Shown here piece after piece: positions 19,414-31,000 of a stretch of 64,000 bases of DNA. Source of the DNA: Prototheca cutis (Eukaryota > Chlorophyta > Trebouxiophyceae > Chlorellales > Chlorellaceae); NCBI GenBank assembly GCA_002897115.2, contig BCIH01000001.1:1779999-1843998 (forward strand). Direction: 5' to 3'. The notes beneath the pieces are model-generated. The model saw nothing but the letters and a program-made list of their open reading frames with translations, had not been told where the DNA came from and did no database searches. Position 1 is the first letter of the stretch; every line of letters begins with the position of its first letter. The translations under genes and the position numbers were made by a program.

Positions 19414-21952
19414 ATGATGCAGGCTCCGGTCACGGTGCTGCAGACCAACACCCGTCGGGACACCGGCAAGAAGGCGCAGTATGGAAACATCCTGGCAGCC
19501 AAGGTGCGTGTGGAAAGGCTGATCCCGGTTGGGTGCTTATTTTACGAGGAGGGCACGTGCATCATGCCCAAACCGAAGCTGTTGGGCGCATGCAAGGCGG
19601 CTTTTTGCTTTTGGGGGGGTAGTGGTGGTGTGTGTGTGGGGGGGGCCCAACGGCGGCGTTGCCCGCTGGTATATGCACTCCCCATCTCTGGGCCATGAGA
19701 AGGAGGGTGGCACAGCGGCAGCAGTACTTGCTTCCTGCAATGCTGAAAGTGTTTCGACTGGATCCATGCAGCAAGCGACGAGCTTGCACCCACTGCTGAC
19801 CGAGAACCTTGCACCTACCGACAATCACACATGTAGGCGGTGGCGGACATTGTGCGGACGACGCTGGGACCTCGGGCAATGCTGAAGATGCTGCTGGATG
19901 CCAACGGCAGCATCGTGCTGACGAACGACGGCAACGCCATTCTGCGTGAGGTTGACGTTGGCCACCCGGCGGCCAAGTCCATCATCGAGCTCAGTCGGAC
20001 ACAGGACGAAGCCGTCGGCGATGGCACGACCTCTGTCATCATCCTAGCAGGCGAGATGCTGGCAGGTGCAGAGCCGCTGCTGGCCCGGGGCCTGCACCCG
20101 ACGCTGATCATCTCCGCCTACCTCAAGGCCCTGGAAGACGGGCTGGAACTGGCGCGGGAGTGCTCGTTCTCCGTCGACGTCAACGACCGCAAGGCCATGC
20201 TTCGCATCATCAACTCGTGCATCGGAACAAAGTTCACCCACCGCCTGGGCGATCTCGTCGCGGTGCGTGACTGAAGATATGTATTTGGGGCCCTGATCCC
20301 AGCAATGATGATGATGACGACGACGACGACGAATAATCCTGTGATGACAACTATCTAGACCCACATGGTCATCGCCAACTGGCCCACTCCATGCCTGCTG
20401 ATCACAGTTCCAATTTCAATCACCAGCCGCGCTTTGGCCCAAACAATCATATTCGCAGTGCCTGGCGCTGGATGCGGTGCAGACGATTGCCATGCCCGTG
20501 GAGGGAGGCCAGCCGGAGATTGACGTGAAGAAGTGGGCCAAGGTAAGCTCTCGGAGCTGTTTATTTGGGGCTTTTCTTCCTTCTCAATGAAAGATTGTTG
20601 TTGGGCCCTCTTTTATCGCTCACCGCCTCTCTTCACACACACACGCACGCACACGTGCATGCACGCACGCACAAATATGCCCATCCCCAAACACCCTCAC
20701 GCACACACACTCTCGCACCTCTTTATATACGAAGGTGGAGAAGATCCCTGGTGGTGCCCTGGAGGACTCGGAGGTGCTGCGGGGCGTGATGTTCGAAAAG
20801 GATGTCGTCGTGCCCGGGCGTATGCGCCGGCGCATCGTCAACCCCCGCATCCTGCTCCTGGACTGCCCGCTCGAGTACAAAAAGGGCGAAAACCAGACCA
20901 ACGTGGAGCTTGCCCGTGAGGAAGACTGGTACGTGACGTATTGGCTGGATGGATTCCCCCCAGGAACACTGGGGTTCCTGGAAACCCCCTTGCGTATGGC
21001 AGGATGGTGTGATAGTAGACTGTCGAAACAGATCCGTCAACCCTCTCTCCCAACAACCTCCTGCAGGGCGGCACTGCTGAAGCTGGAGGAGGATTGGGTG
21101 GCATCGACGTGCGAGCAGATTGCGGCGCTCAAGCCTGACCTCGTGGTTACGGAGAAAGGTTTGTCCGACTTGGCCGCGCACTACCTGATGAAGTCTGGCA
21201 TCTCGGCCATCCGACGGCTGCGCAAGACGGACAACAACCGCATCGCTCGTGCAACGGGCGCGACGATCGTGTCGCGGCCCGAGGAGGCCACGGAGCGCGA
21301 CATCGGCACGGGGGCAGGACTGTTTGAGGTGAAGAAAATCGGCGACGAGTTTTGGACGTACATCGTCGACTGCACCGAGCCCAAGGCCTGCAGCATCGTG
21401 CTGCGCGGCGCGTCTCGCGATGTACTGAACGAGGTGGAGCGCAACCTGGCAGACGCGATGGGCGTCGCGCGCAACGTGCTGCTCGACCCTCGGCTCGTCC
21501 CCGGCGGCGGCGCGGTGGAGATGGCGGTGTCCCACGGCCTCGCTGCACGGTCGACCGCGGGCGGCATCCGCGGCGAGCAGCAGGCAGCGTACCGCGCCGT
21601 TGGGACGGCGATGGAGGTGATCCCCCGGACGCTGACGGCCAACTGCGGGGCCAACGTGATCCGCACACTGAGCGCACTGCGTGCCGCGCACGCCGAGGGC
21701 CGCCACGACGCCGGCATCGATGGCGACAGCGGCAATGTGGCCGACATGCGTGAGCGTGGCGTGTGGGAGCCCCTGGAAGTCAAGGCCCAGACGTACAAGA
21801 CCGCCGTCGAAGCCGCGACCCTGCTCCTCCGCATCGACGACATCGTCAGCGGGCTCAAGAAGCGCGACCGCGGTGCCGGCGGCGCAGGGGGCGCCAAGCC
21901 GCAGGTCGATACAGGAGACAACGTCGATTCCGAGCATATGCTCGCGGAATGA
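19414..21952 (+). CDS. CCT3: T-complex chaperonin CCT subunit gamma
   Basis: One of eight subunits of the cytosolic CCT/TRiC double-ring chaperonin that folds actin, tubulin and many WD proteins using ATP. Exons 19414-19503, 19837-20262, 20459-20542, 20735-20928 and 21067-21952 join in phase to 559 residues, the usual length. Diagnostic gamma-subunit sequence: MQAPVTVLQTNTRRDTGKKAQ at the start, RTTLGPRAMLKMLLD, ATP-site motif DEAVGDGTTSVIILAGEM, VEKIPGGALEDSEVLRGVMFEKDV, MRRRIVNPRILLLDCPLEYKKGE, IRRLRKTDNNRIARATGA, VPGGGAVEMAVSH and a C-terminal LLRIDDIVSGLKKRD. Two adjacent ATGs (19414, 19417) are both possible starts. Intron 4 is CA-rich. Human CCT3 has the same domain order. Confidence 0.97.
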
Positions 21953-21995
21953 ATGAATGAATGCTTGATGGATGGTTCTGTTGCTGCTTCACACC

Positions 21996-21997
<2 letters not shown>

Positions 21998-22061
<64 letters not shown>

Positions 22062-22741
22062 NNNNNNNNNNNNNNNNNNNNNNNNNNNNNNNNNNNNNNN
22101 NNNNNNNNNNNNNNNNNNNNNNNNNNNNNNNNNNNNNNNNNNNNNNNNNNNNNNNNNNNNNNNNNNNNNNNNNNNNNNNNNNNNNNNNNNNNNNNNNNNN
22201 NNNNNNNNNNNNNNNNNNNNNNNNNNNNNNNNNNNNNNNNNNNNNNNNNNNNNNNNNNNNNNNNNNNNNNNNNNNNNNNNNNNNNNNNNNNNNNNNNNNN
22301 NNNNNNNNNNNNNNNNNNNNNNNNNNNNNNNNNNNNNNNNNNNNNNNNNNNNNNNNNNNNNNNNNNNNNNNNNNNNNNNNNNNNNNNNNNNNNNNNNNNN
22401 NNNNNNNNNNNNNNNNNNNNNNNNNNNNNNNNNNNNNNNNNNNNNNNNNNNNNNNNNNNNNNNNNNNNNNNNNNNNNNNNNNNNNNNNNNNNNNNNNNNN
22501 NNNNNNNNNNNNNNNNNNNNNNNNNNNNNNNNNNNNNNNNNNNNNNNNNNNNNNNNNNNNNNNNNNNNNNNNNNNNNNNNNNNNNNNNNNNNNNNNNNNN
22601 NNNNNNNNNNNNNNNNNNNNNNNNNNNNNNNNNNNNNNNNNNNNNNNNNNNNNNNNNNNNNNNNNNNNNNNNNNNNNNNNNNNNNNNNNNNNNNNNNNNN
22701 NNNNNNNNNNNNNNNNNNNNNNNCCCCCCCCCCCCCCCCCC
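21998..22741. other. Assembly gap flanked by poly-C
   Basis: C run 21998-22061, unknown bases 22062-22723, C run 22724-22741. The gap removes the 3' part of the prohibitin gene on the minus strand. The flanking C runs probably mark where reads failed. Confidence 0.95.
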
Positions 22742-22819
22742 GGCCCAACCCCCATCCAACCACAATCGCCAAACAAACAAAAAAAGCAAGCCACAATCCA
22801 GCAAACAGCTAGTGCGTAC

Positions 22820-23798
22820 GATGAACTTGGCCTTCTCGGCGTCCTGCTGCGCGACCTGCTTGGCCTCCACGGCAGCAGTGTACTCGCGGGAGAAGGTGAG
22901 GTTGGTGATGGACACGTCGGCCAGCACGATGTTGAAGTAGCGGGCACGTTCGGTCAGCAGGTCGCGGATGTTGGCGCTGACCACCTCACGCATGGTCAGC
23001 AGCTGCGAGGCGTTGTACTGCGCGATCACCGACTTGAGCGTCTCCTGGATGATGCTGGGCAGCACGCGCTCGGCATAGTCGGTGCCAAGCGTCCGGTAAA
23101 TCTCGGGCAGCTTTGCGATGCTCGGACGGGTCAGCACACGCAGGCCAATGTTGACCTGCACGTTGTGAGGGTTTTTGTTAGGAAGGGGGGTCTATGAATA
23201 CATGCTGCTCAATGTGCATGCATGTGCATGTGGGCATCAGAGCGGCCGTCCCACCCCTCTTGTGTGGACCGATCCGTACACCCACATGCTACTCGGCAGC
23301 AGCAGCAGCCACACACATGCAAGCTGGTGTCCAGGACCACATGGGTACCTTCTACAGCATAATCTCGCAACCCCACCCCGCACTACCACCCACCATCTGC
23401 AGGTCCCTAGAGCCGGAGGTGGAGGTGATGACGTTGGGCCTGGCGCGGACGTCGAAGATGATGGGCCGCTCGAACCAGGGGACAATGAAGTGCGTACCCT
23501 CAGCATACACCTTGTCCTTAATACCGCCAATGCGGTCGAACACGATGGCCCTGCGGGGGTGGGTCATGGAAGTCTCGGGACACTGAGCACGCCGGGACCC
23601 GAAGGCCATGCATCCCGCTCGCGATACAGATCCCGGCGCGGGCCAAAGACCACAAGGTATGGCTCACCTGTGACCACCCTCCACGTTGAATATGCTCTGC
23701 AGACCGGCGTAGGTCACAGCGCCACCCACGGCCAGGAGCTGGAGCAGGCGGGCAGGGCCCGGCCCGCTGGGCACCTTGATGTTGCGCACGTTCTCCAT
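22820..23798 (-). CDS. PHB2: Prohibitin-2-type protein, C-terminal part lost in gap
   Basis: Subunit of the mitochondrial inner-membrane prohibitin ring, which scaffolds the membrane and controls m-AAA protease. Exons 23798-23668, 23550-23394 and 23155-22820 join in phase to 208 codons. The N-terminus has a short basic stretch and hydrophobic segment ([16 protein letters not shown]), the usual membrane anchor. It is followed by [76 protein letters not shown] and [24 protein letters not shown]. These match the type II (PHB2) branch rather than PHB1, notably [21 protein letters not shown] donor at 22819 shows that further exons follow. About 80 C-terminal residues (coiled coil) should lie in or beyond the gap. 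Confidence 0.92.
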
Positions 23799-24301
23799 CC
23801 GCGCGGCAAACAAAGTCGCAGATCAATGTGGAGAAAATCCCGTCCCACGGTGTGCAATGCATGCATGACCCCAATGGAGAACTCCCGCGAGGATGGTGAC
23901 TCGTCCCAAGGCGGAGGCGCATTCTTCGTTCGTCATCATCCGTGACGTACGGGCACCATCCATGATTAGGCCTCTCGCGTTCTGGCACGCGAGGATCAGA
24001 CAGCCAAGCTTTGCCACTCTGAAAACTGCATTATTGAGTCATTTCGTTTTTGTGAGCTTGTGCACGGGGCTTGCCAGCACGATTGCCCAAGCTGAATAGG
24101 GACAAGCGACCCAGCACCAGCGCGTGCCAAGCACCAGCTTCCAGAGGAAAACCACGCAACGCCTAGAACCGCTCGCACCCCCAACCCCTACATCTCATCC
24201 CCTGAGTACTCCTTGACTGCAAGGAGCAGGGGCATCTGCGCTTCGTTCGAGCTGCTGAGCGTCAAACGGAGCTCCTCCTGGTGACTGGGCAGCGCGTTAT
24301 C
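23799..24301. other. Intergenic, divergent promoter region
   Basis: Between the prohibitin start (-) and the small membrane protein (+). Nothing else recognised. Confidence 0.5.
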
Positions 24302-24611
24302 ATGGCCCTTGGAGACACGGTGTTCAAGGCTGCCAGCACTGTGCTGGGCCTGGGGACCCTGGCTGCTGGAGCGTGGTTCCTTGCAATGTCGGCAAACACC
24401 ATCATGCGGGCACAGGTGCGCATGGCTAGCGGGGGCCCAGTGTTGTATCGGGTGGCATTGACCGGCACGATGTCACTCTCTGCTCTGGTTCGACAGTCAG
24501 TCTGAAGGGCTGGCGCCGCGGGATAAGTGCGTGCATGCTGACACTTTTCCATGCGTGCAGAGCCCCGAGGAGCAAGGAAAACCGTTGGACAGGAGTGCTG
24601 CTCAGGAGTGA
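24302..24611 (+). CDS. Small single-span membrane protein, 54 residues, unknown function
   Basis: Two exons, 24302-24415 and 24561-24611, with canonical GT-AG ends and matching phase 0, encode 54 residues. The first begins MALGDTVFKAASTVLG and has one hydrophobic segment of about 18 residues (VLGLGTLAAGAWFLAMSA). The second adds a polar tail (SPEEQGKPLDRSAAQE). The architecture (short amphipathic N-terminus, one membrane span, charged tail) resembles small accessory subunits of mitochondrial respiratory complexes, but no family is recognised and that comparison is inference. It lies head-to-head with the prohibitin gene. Confidence 0.55.
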
Positions 24612-25084
24612 AAGGCATGAACATGGGTGCTAGAGGAACGGGGTTGGTGCCACACCCTAAGACCTGGCGTTTCTTTCATCGGCCCATTTGTGTGTGTTGG
24701 GATGAGAATATTCACCGCCGGCACTCGAAACGATATTGCCAGTGACAGGAGTGTCTTAGGGTGATCTCGACACATGCTGGCTTGCTCTGATGGCCCCCAA
24801 CAAATCCGGACCAGTGCCACCGGTGTCACCGTCCCTGATCCCCAATCGCCTCCGCCCCTATCAAGTTTAATGCTGACGTCTGCACACTACCCGTGCTCTG
24901 GAAAGGAGTCATGGTCACACGCAGCTTGCAGTCAATTGGGGTCAGAAAGAAGGAACACAACAAAAAAGGCAACAAGCCATTGGCTTGGTTTGAATGGCTG
25001 CACCGACGCCCTGCAGCTTCGCTACCGGCACGCTCATCCAGAGCATGTGGCAGGCACAGAGATCAAGGCCCTGGGCCGAGCCGT
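24612..25084. other. Intergenic; nothing recognised
   Basis: Convergent 3' flanks of the small membrane protein (+) and secreted paralogue A (-). No supported feature. Confidence 0.5.
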
Positions 25085-25589
25085 TTAGAAGCCAAAGCTC
25101 GCGGGGGGGTCGATTTGGGTGATGTTGGCCGGGTAGGAGAACTCCTTGTCCAGATACGCGGTGAGTAAGATGTACTGGCCAATCTCTGTGATGCCCGAGC
25201 GGTCGTTAATGCAGAGGGTGGCTTTGAAGGGGTTTGAGTTGCCACGATTCTTCATAGTCCGGCTGTAGTACATCAGATCCTGCTCGGTGTAAAAGTCTAG
25301 CTGGTAGCTGGTGGCGTTGTACTCTGGGTCGGTGAAGTCAAAATAAAAGCAGTTCATGCCCCCGTCGTCCGCCTCAGGAAATCCAACCAGGTAGAACGTT
25401 CCCGCAGGGGCCCTCAAGGAAGGGGCAACGGCATCTCCCTGCACGGCATGGGGAGCTTGTGAGAGTATCAGCAGGGACACGTTCACAGGAATGGCGTGCC
25501 AGCAACCCCTGACTCCCCTAACTCGCCCCGCCTACCAAGGTTGCCAGGAGCAACGCGCCCAGTACCAGCGCGCAGATGCCCTTAAACAT
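25085..25589 (-). CDS. Small secreted protein, paralogue A of a divergent pair
   Basis: Exons 25589-25536 and 25438-25085 encode 135 residues. Exon 1 is essentially the signal peptide (MFKGICALVLGALLLATL); the intron falls in phase 0 at its end. The mature part contains PAGTFYLVGFPEADDGG, CFYFDF, YQLDFYTEQDLMYYSR and two N-glycosylation sequons (NATS, NITQ). No known family is recognised. A second gene about 1.2 kb away on the opposite strand (26767-27321) has the same architecture and the same core pattern (P-[AS]-G-T-[FY]-Y near the start, then F-Y-x-x-Q-D-L-M-Y). This makes the two a local duplication. Likely destination is the secretory pathway or cell exterior. ATG 25589 is chosen because it opens the signal peptide. 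Confidence 0.72.
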
Positions 25590-26766
25590 GGAGGCTCCGC
25601 GCGGCACTCACTTATGACCGAACCACTCTAAGAAATTTGTGGAATGGGTTGCAAACCGTTTAAGAGCCATGAGAGTGTTTGCACACAACAAGGTGGTCGA
25701 ACACGGTGTAGAGCCCGAAAAGCCGGCTGCAGCCTCTCTCACCTCCCCCAAACTCGTTCAAGCAGCTTGGCAAGGTGCAGTTATCCCTTTTACGCCGCAG
25801 TGTGCGGTGCTTGGTCAATTGTGGTCTGTTGCGCTCGCACCAGAGATCATGCGATACCACCGTTGGGGTGCTGAGAGGGGGCCGGCCAGCCGGGCCCCGG
25901 GCCCGGACCGGGGCCCGACGGGTCTGGATTCGGATCCCGAGTGGACATCCCAATGCATACATCCCTGCATCCCAGTCTACTGCAATTTAAATTCAAGTGC
26001 GGTTTATTAGTACTGGGTTGACGGGGTGCGCCCACTGGAGTGGTTGGGTGGAAGGCAACCATGACACCACGTTGGACAAACAGGCGGCCTTGTGCCCGCC
26101 TCGATCACCGTTTCGTCGCACGACGCATGGGAGCGTCCGCCAATTGTAATTTCAGCATCCACGTTGAAATTGGAACGTATCGTCGAGTTCTGTCTCGCGG
26201 AGGCCTCACCGCATGGAGCGAGTGCAAGGTCCATGAGAGTCAGGACTTGAGCGCACAGCCATTGGCTTCCTGCCTCAAAGGGCCGCCAGAAACCTCACCT
26301 TCCCCCCACCGGAGCTCTAAATCAAGCGAGTCATTGCACTGTTCCCAAACCTGGTGCATCCACTGACGATGTGCCAAGGGACTGGAAAGTGCTCATGCTT
26401 GCAGGAAACGAAATGCGACTCTGCACCTGCAGCACCACAAATGCCTTGCGCGTCCGGAGCCGGACCCGGGTTCATCCCGTGTTTCCAGGCAGGCTGGCGC
26501 TATGGGGCCCTCCCCGCAGTGGATAGAAATCGCGTACGCTGCACCAAAAGTTCACACGGGTTCTGTTTTCTAGGTACGCTCATGAAGAGATGCTGCATGT
26601 TCGGAGAGAGGCAGGGCGCTTTCCGTGCGTGCATGCTGGGACCTGGGTGCCGAATGGCAGTGTCGTGTCCCTTCGAACCCACGCCTGGGAGCCGTACAAT
26701 TTCCACCACTTCTTTGATTGCAGGACCCAAGTCATGGTACTTGCGAGTACCAGTGTCCGCGACAGG
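25590..26766. other. Shared upstream region of the secreted-protein pair
   Basis: About 1.2 kb between two divergently transcribed paralogues. It contains GC-rich tracts (25870-25920) and several short frames without recognisable products. A shared promoter is plausible but not shown by any motif. Confidence 0.4.
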
Positions 26767-27321
26767 ATGAGGAGGATCAGCGCTGGCTCGTTCGTGCTGG
26801 TGGCCATGGCCTGCTCCGTCCTGGTGCGGCCCCGGTGTCAGATGACAAGACCTGACTGAATTCAGGCCGAACATGTGATCTTTAAATTCTGTGACTGAAC
26901 CCATTCGACGCCTCCCCTTTTCTCGCAGGCCGCTGGCAACCTGGAGGACTATGGAGCCGACCGCCGTGGCCTGGCTGTCACTGCCAATACCACGCTGCCC
27001 TCTGGCACCTATTACGTGCTAACTTTTCCAGACTATGACACCCGCTGCCTCTTCTTCAACATCTCCCTGCCCGGTTACGACTCCGACCTGCTGCGGCTGA
27101 ACTTTTACAACAGCCAAGACCTGATGTACCATGAGGACCGGCTCACCGTGGCCGCACATGCCGTCCGCGTAAACGATACCAAGTGCCTGCCCATGTACCA
27201 AGGACTGTTCGGCCAACTCGAGTACATCAAAGTGTCGCCCCGGATCAGGGGCCTGTCACGAGCCAAGAGCTCCACGGGCAACCTCACCCGCACCACGGCG
27301 CCCGCCTGGACGCTGGAGTGA
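26767..27321 (+). CDS. Small secreted protein, paralogue B of a divergent pair
   Basis: Exons 26767-26823 and 26929-27321 encode 149 residues. Exon 1 is a signal peptide of 19 residues (MRRISAGSFVLVAMACSVL), and the intron again falls at its end in phase 0, exactly as in paralogue A. The mature part reads LPSGTYYVLTFPDYDTRC, LFFNISLPGYDSDLLRLNFY and NSQDLMYHEDRL, with sequons NTT and NIS. The core aligns with paralogue A through the FY-x2-QDLMY motif. The last ~40 residues are basic and Ser/Thr-rich and differ from A. A further frame at 27460-27661 (CNIFGWGF...CYYSSG, Cys-containing) follows but could not be linked by a clear splice. Function unknown. Confidence 0.7.
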
Positions 27322-28110
27322 GCAGAGAGCCCTTGGGCGACTCCATGTCCTGCCCACCACGTGAAAGCTCCCACCCCTCTGCCTGCACAATTGTATGCAT
27401 GGCATCTGCATTGCTCCCTCTGTTTATTTCATTCTTTTGTCTCCTGAAACACGTTGCTCATTCATGCCTGAGAAGTGCAACATCTTTGGATGGGGCTTCA
27501 CGGCGGTCAACGATCTGCGTCATCGTCGCTCCCTTGCCTTCCCCTGTTCCAAGGGCATGGTGCACCTAGCAGGCGCCGAGCGAGCTGTCCGATGCTACTA
27601 CTCCTCCGGCCCCACTGACTCATGCATCCCGGACGAGCCTCACTATTTCTACACAGATTGAAAGCATAGCAGGTCAGGGACTGCCCGAGAGTGCAGTGGA
27701 CACTGGCAGATATTGCCTGGTGGTTGGCTGGGATGGCAATGACATGCCGGTATGCATCTGCAAGGCGTCGATTCAAACGTACATGTCCAGGCATGTATGC
27801 TTGCCATCCATCACCAGGAGCAGACCTGCAGGCCAAAGATGTTGATGGGAGTGCCTCTGTGCATCCTCAGCAATCACATGGGGACACACACGCCGTCAGG
27901 GCTCCTCCGTCCCGGTGCACTTGATGCGCCTGCAGGGTTTGTGGCTTTTCGAATGGTGGATGTGCGGCTCGCAAGTGTAACCAGGATCATGGCCTGCAAT
28001 CCAGGGCCAAACAATGCCACCACTCCCTCCCTAGGGCCAAGCACGATCACCGTTCCGTCCCCCACTCCAAACCCCGGGAAAGCCCACACAACGCATGCAT
28101 GCATTCCGTT
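27322..28110. other. Intergenic between convergent genes
   Basis: Includes an unassigned open frame ending at 27661 that might be a 3' exon of an alternative transcript of paralogue B. Otherwise nothing recognised. Confidence 0.4.
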
Positions 28111-30495
28111 TCACCTTGTGGGGCCGGACATGGTGACCCACTCTTCTGCGGAGCTGGGGTGGATGCCGATGGTGGCATCAAACTGGGTCTTGGTGGCCCC
28201 ACACTTGATGGCGATGGCCAGCCCCTGCATGATCTCACCGGCCTCGGGGCCGACCATGTGGGCGCCGACCACCTTGTCCGAGCCCACGTGCACCAGCAGC
28301 TTCATCAGCGTGCGCTCCTCGCTGCCGCTCAGCGTGTTGCGCATGGGCCTGAAGCGGGAGACGTATACGTCCAACTCTCCGGCAAACAGCTCCGCGGCCT
28401 CGGTCTCGTGCGGCCCCACCGCCGCCAGTGGAGGCTGGCAAAACACGGCCGTCGGCACGGCCTCGTAGTCAGGGGCCACGGGGTCGCCGCCACCAAACAG
28501 CGTCGCCGCCAGGGCCTTGCCCTCCGCAATCGCCACGGGCGTCAGACACATGCGGTCGGTGGCATCCCCAATGGACCAAATGGACGGCACCCGCGTCTGA
28601 CCGTACGTGTCCACGCGGATGGCATTCGTCTTGGGGTCAAGTTCCACGCCCGCGTCCTCCAGGCCCAGCCCACGCGTGTGCGGGTGCCGCCCCGTCGCCA
28701 TCATCACCTTGCCACAGGCGATTGTTTGGCTCGCGCCGCTGGCATCGGTGTAGTGCAGCAGGAACGAGCCGTCGCCCAGCTTCTCAATGCGCTGGGGGTG
28801 GCACTCGGGGTGCAGCGAGATGCCGCGCCGCGCCATGTTCTCCGCCACCATCGCCCGACACTCCCCGTCAAAACTGTTAACAAAGCAGGTGTGTGGGATG
28901 GTTGTGCGCGCCCAGGCAGTGGGCATCAAGGCGCCGCCTAGTGGACCCATGACAAAAAAGGGCACACCCCCCCACCCCAGAAACCGTATACTACTCACTG
29001 GCGCAGGGGGAGCGGGGCACGGTACATGAGGTGCACGTCGGCCCCCAGGCCAGCAAAGATTCCGGCAAACTCCACCGCAATGTACCCAGCGCCCAGCACA
29101 ACGATGGGCTTGTCGGGGTAATCGTCCAGCACCAGGGCATCGTCTGACGTCATGGCATACTCCTGCAGGCATGGTTGGGATTGTTGAAACGAGCCACTAG
29201 TACTGCTGCTGCTGCTGTCGTTGTTGTATGGTCATGCCGGCGGGTCCTCAGGTGAAACACCCCCCTCCTGCGTTCTCCCTCCATGCATCCTCATCATGGA
29301 AAGCGTACCGCGCCAGGGATGGAGAGCTTGACAGCATAAGCCCCAGTGGCCACCAGGATGTTCTTGGTCTTGAGCCGCCGCACCGAACCGTCGGCCGCCC
29401 GGACCTCGACGGTGTGAGGGTCCAGCACCACGCCGCGACCCTCTGCATCCAGTCCGACGGTTTGGGGTACGCGAGGCATAGGGAAGACACTCGTTTGGTC
29501 GCAACTTGAACGAAGGGTTCTGAGACCAGTGGACAAAAGCCCTGGCTCAGCCACGGAAAACACAAGTTTGGCCCACCGAAGATGCATCCACTCACCCAGC
29601 TGCTCAACTCCGGCGTTCTTCAGGATTGTGCCGTACACACTGTTCAGGCGCTCAATCTCCTTGTTCTGTGGCATGGGGAGAGGAGGAATGTCGTGGGGTG
29701 CAGTCCAGAGGTGCTACGATTAGAGGCAGCCCGGCCGTCCAGTCCCCCTTTCCACGAGAGCTCTCTCCCGCTCTGCCCCCAGCCATCCTCTTCCCAAAGT
29801 TGCTGCAACGCGAGTGCACGATCAACCACCAAGCTAGTCGCACCTTTCGGGCGATGAGTTTCTTGATGTCCACGGGTGGGCGAGCCTCGGCCCAGCCAAA
29901 TCCCTCCGCGGCACGATAGCCCTCTGAAAACTCCGAGCTGCAGCGCGTGGCAGAGGGATGGCGTCGTATGGAATGCCGAGGTGGCCTTGCAAACGCACTG
30001 GTGAACCTTCCTTAGGTCAAGCAGCCTGGGCAAAGCAGTCGTCTCACCCATCCCTGCTCAGTCACCAGTCACGACCCCAACGCACGCATAGACAAGAAGC
30101 TTCTTGGGGACGCAACCGCGAATGACGCAGGTGCCGCCAGCACCGCCAATCTCCTCACTGGGCACGAATCCAAAAGGCAGCTCCACGATGGCCACCTGTA
30201 TGTAGGGAGGAGGCAAGGGGGAAGGGGCTGAGGCCGTGGCAGGGTGTCAGGCCGGATGGACTGGGACGGCTTCCAGGCAATCCCAATCCAAACCAGATGC
30301 GCAACAGGATGCGGCCCCGTCTGGCCTCTCCCCTGCCATGCTAGGCGTCTATACTGCATACATGCCACATCCAATGCCATCGCGCACCTTTTTCCCGTAT
30401 TTGGAGGCGCAGACGCGGGAGGCACGCACGCCCCCAGAGCCGGCGCCAATGGTCACCAGGTCGTACTCATAATCCTCGGCGATCTCGTTCGCCAT
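28111..30495 (-). CDS. GR: Glutathione reductase (NADPH)
   Basis: FAD enzyme that reduces glutathione disulfide with NADPH, keeping the glutathione pool reduced. At least seven exons. The start is [22 protein letters not shown] (FAD dinucleotide fold). The redox-active disulfide [18 protein letters not shown] lies at about 30130-30075. Next come a helical segment with [20 protein letters not shown], then [13 protein letters not shown]. The NADPH fold is [19 protein letters not shown] with following HLMYR. Further motifs are [45 protein letters not shown] and the C-terminal [14 protein letters not shown], which carries the catalytic His of the partner subunit. The start at 30495 has no obvious organelle targeting sequence and the protein ends shortly after the active-site region, so a cytosolic form is likely. 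The last exon is 28873-28111. Confidence 0.95.
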
Positions 30496-31000
30496 GTCGG
30501 TCGACGATGCGTCAGATGGGTTTAACACCGCAATCAGATGCTGCAGCATGGAGTAGCGCGCAGCTCTTTGCAGTCGATGTCTCGCAGCACGGTATTTTTG
30601 TGTGTGACGCGGGGTGCGGTGTCGGCACTGGCGGTGATCCTTCTGCTCATCACTTGCGCATGTTTGCACGCTGCAGGTCACAATTCTGTCGCCCTGGCGC
30701 AAGTGCACCCTGGTCACGATGTACACAGACCAGCCTGTCCCTATGTAAAATTGCCAGTGATTCAGGCGTGCAAGTCACAATTGGCGCGTGCAGGGACGAC
30801 CGTGCAGTGGCTTCATCCGTGCGGGTTTATCGTAACAGCGTGGCAACCTCTGTGTGCGTGCCATGGTGGCATTGCACTGCAGCCCCAATCCAGCTGAGCA
30901 CTCCAAATGTGCAGCTCCAACACCTATGGATCATCCAGAGCTACCCTTTGGCCCATGCAAAGCGATGGGGCAGGGCAGTCTCTGCATGACGTCCCCTGGA
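30496..31000. other. Intergenic; nothing recognised
   Basis: 5' flank of the glutathione reductase gene and 3' flank of the 160-residue protein gene, both on the minus strand. No supported feature. Confidence 0.5.

Noticed and set aside
21989..23161. Long open frames through the N/poly-C gap on both strands
   Set aside because: Unknown bases translate as X and poly-C as Pro/Gly, so the frames are artefacts of the gap.
28099..28941. Plus-strand frame of 280 codons over the glutathione reductase gene
   Set aside because: The minus strand carries conserved glutathione reductase sequence through the same bases.
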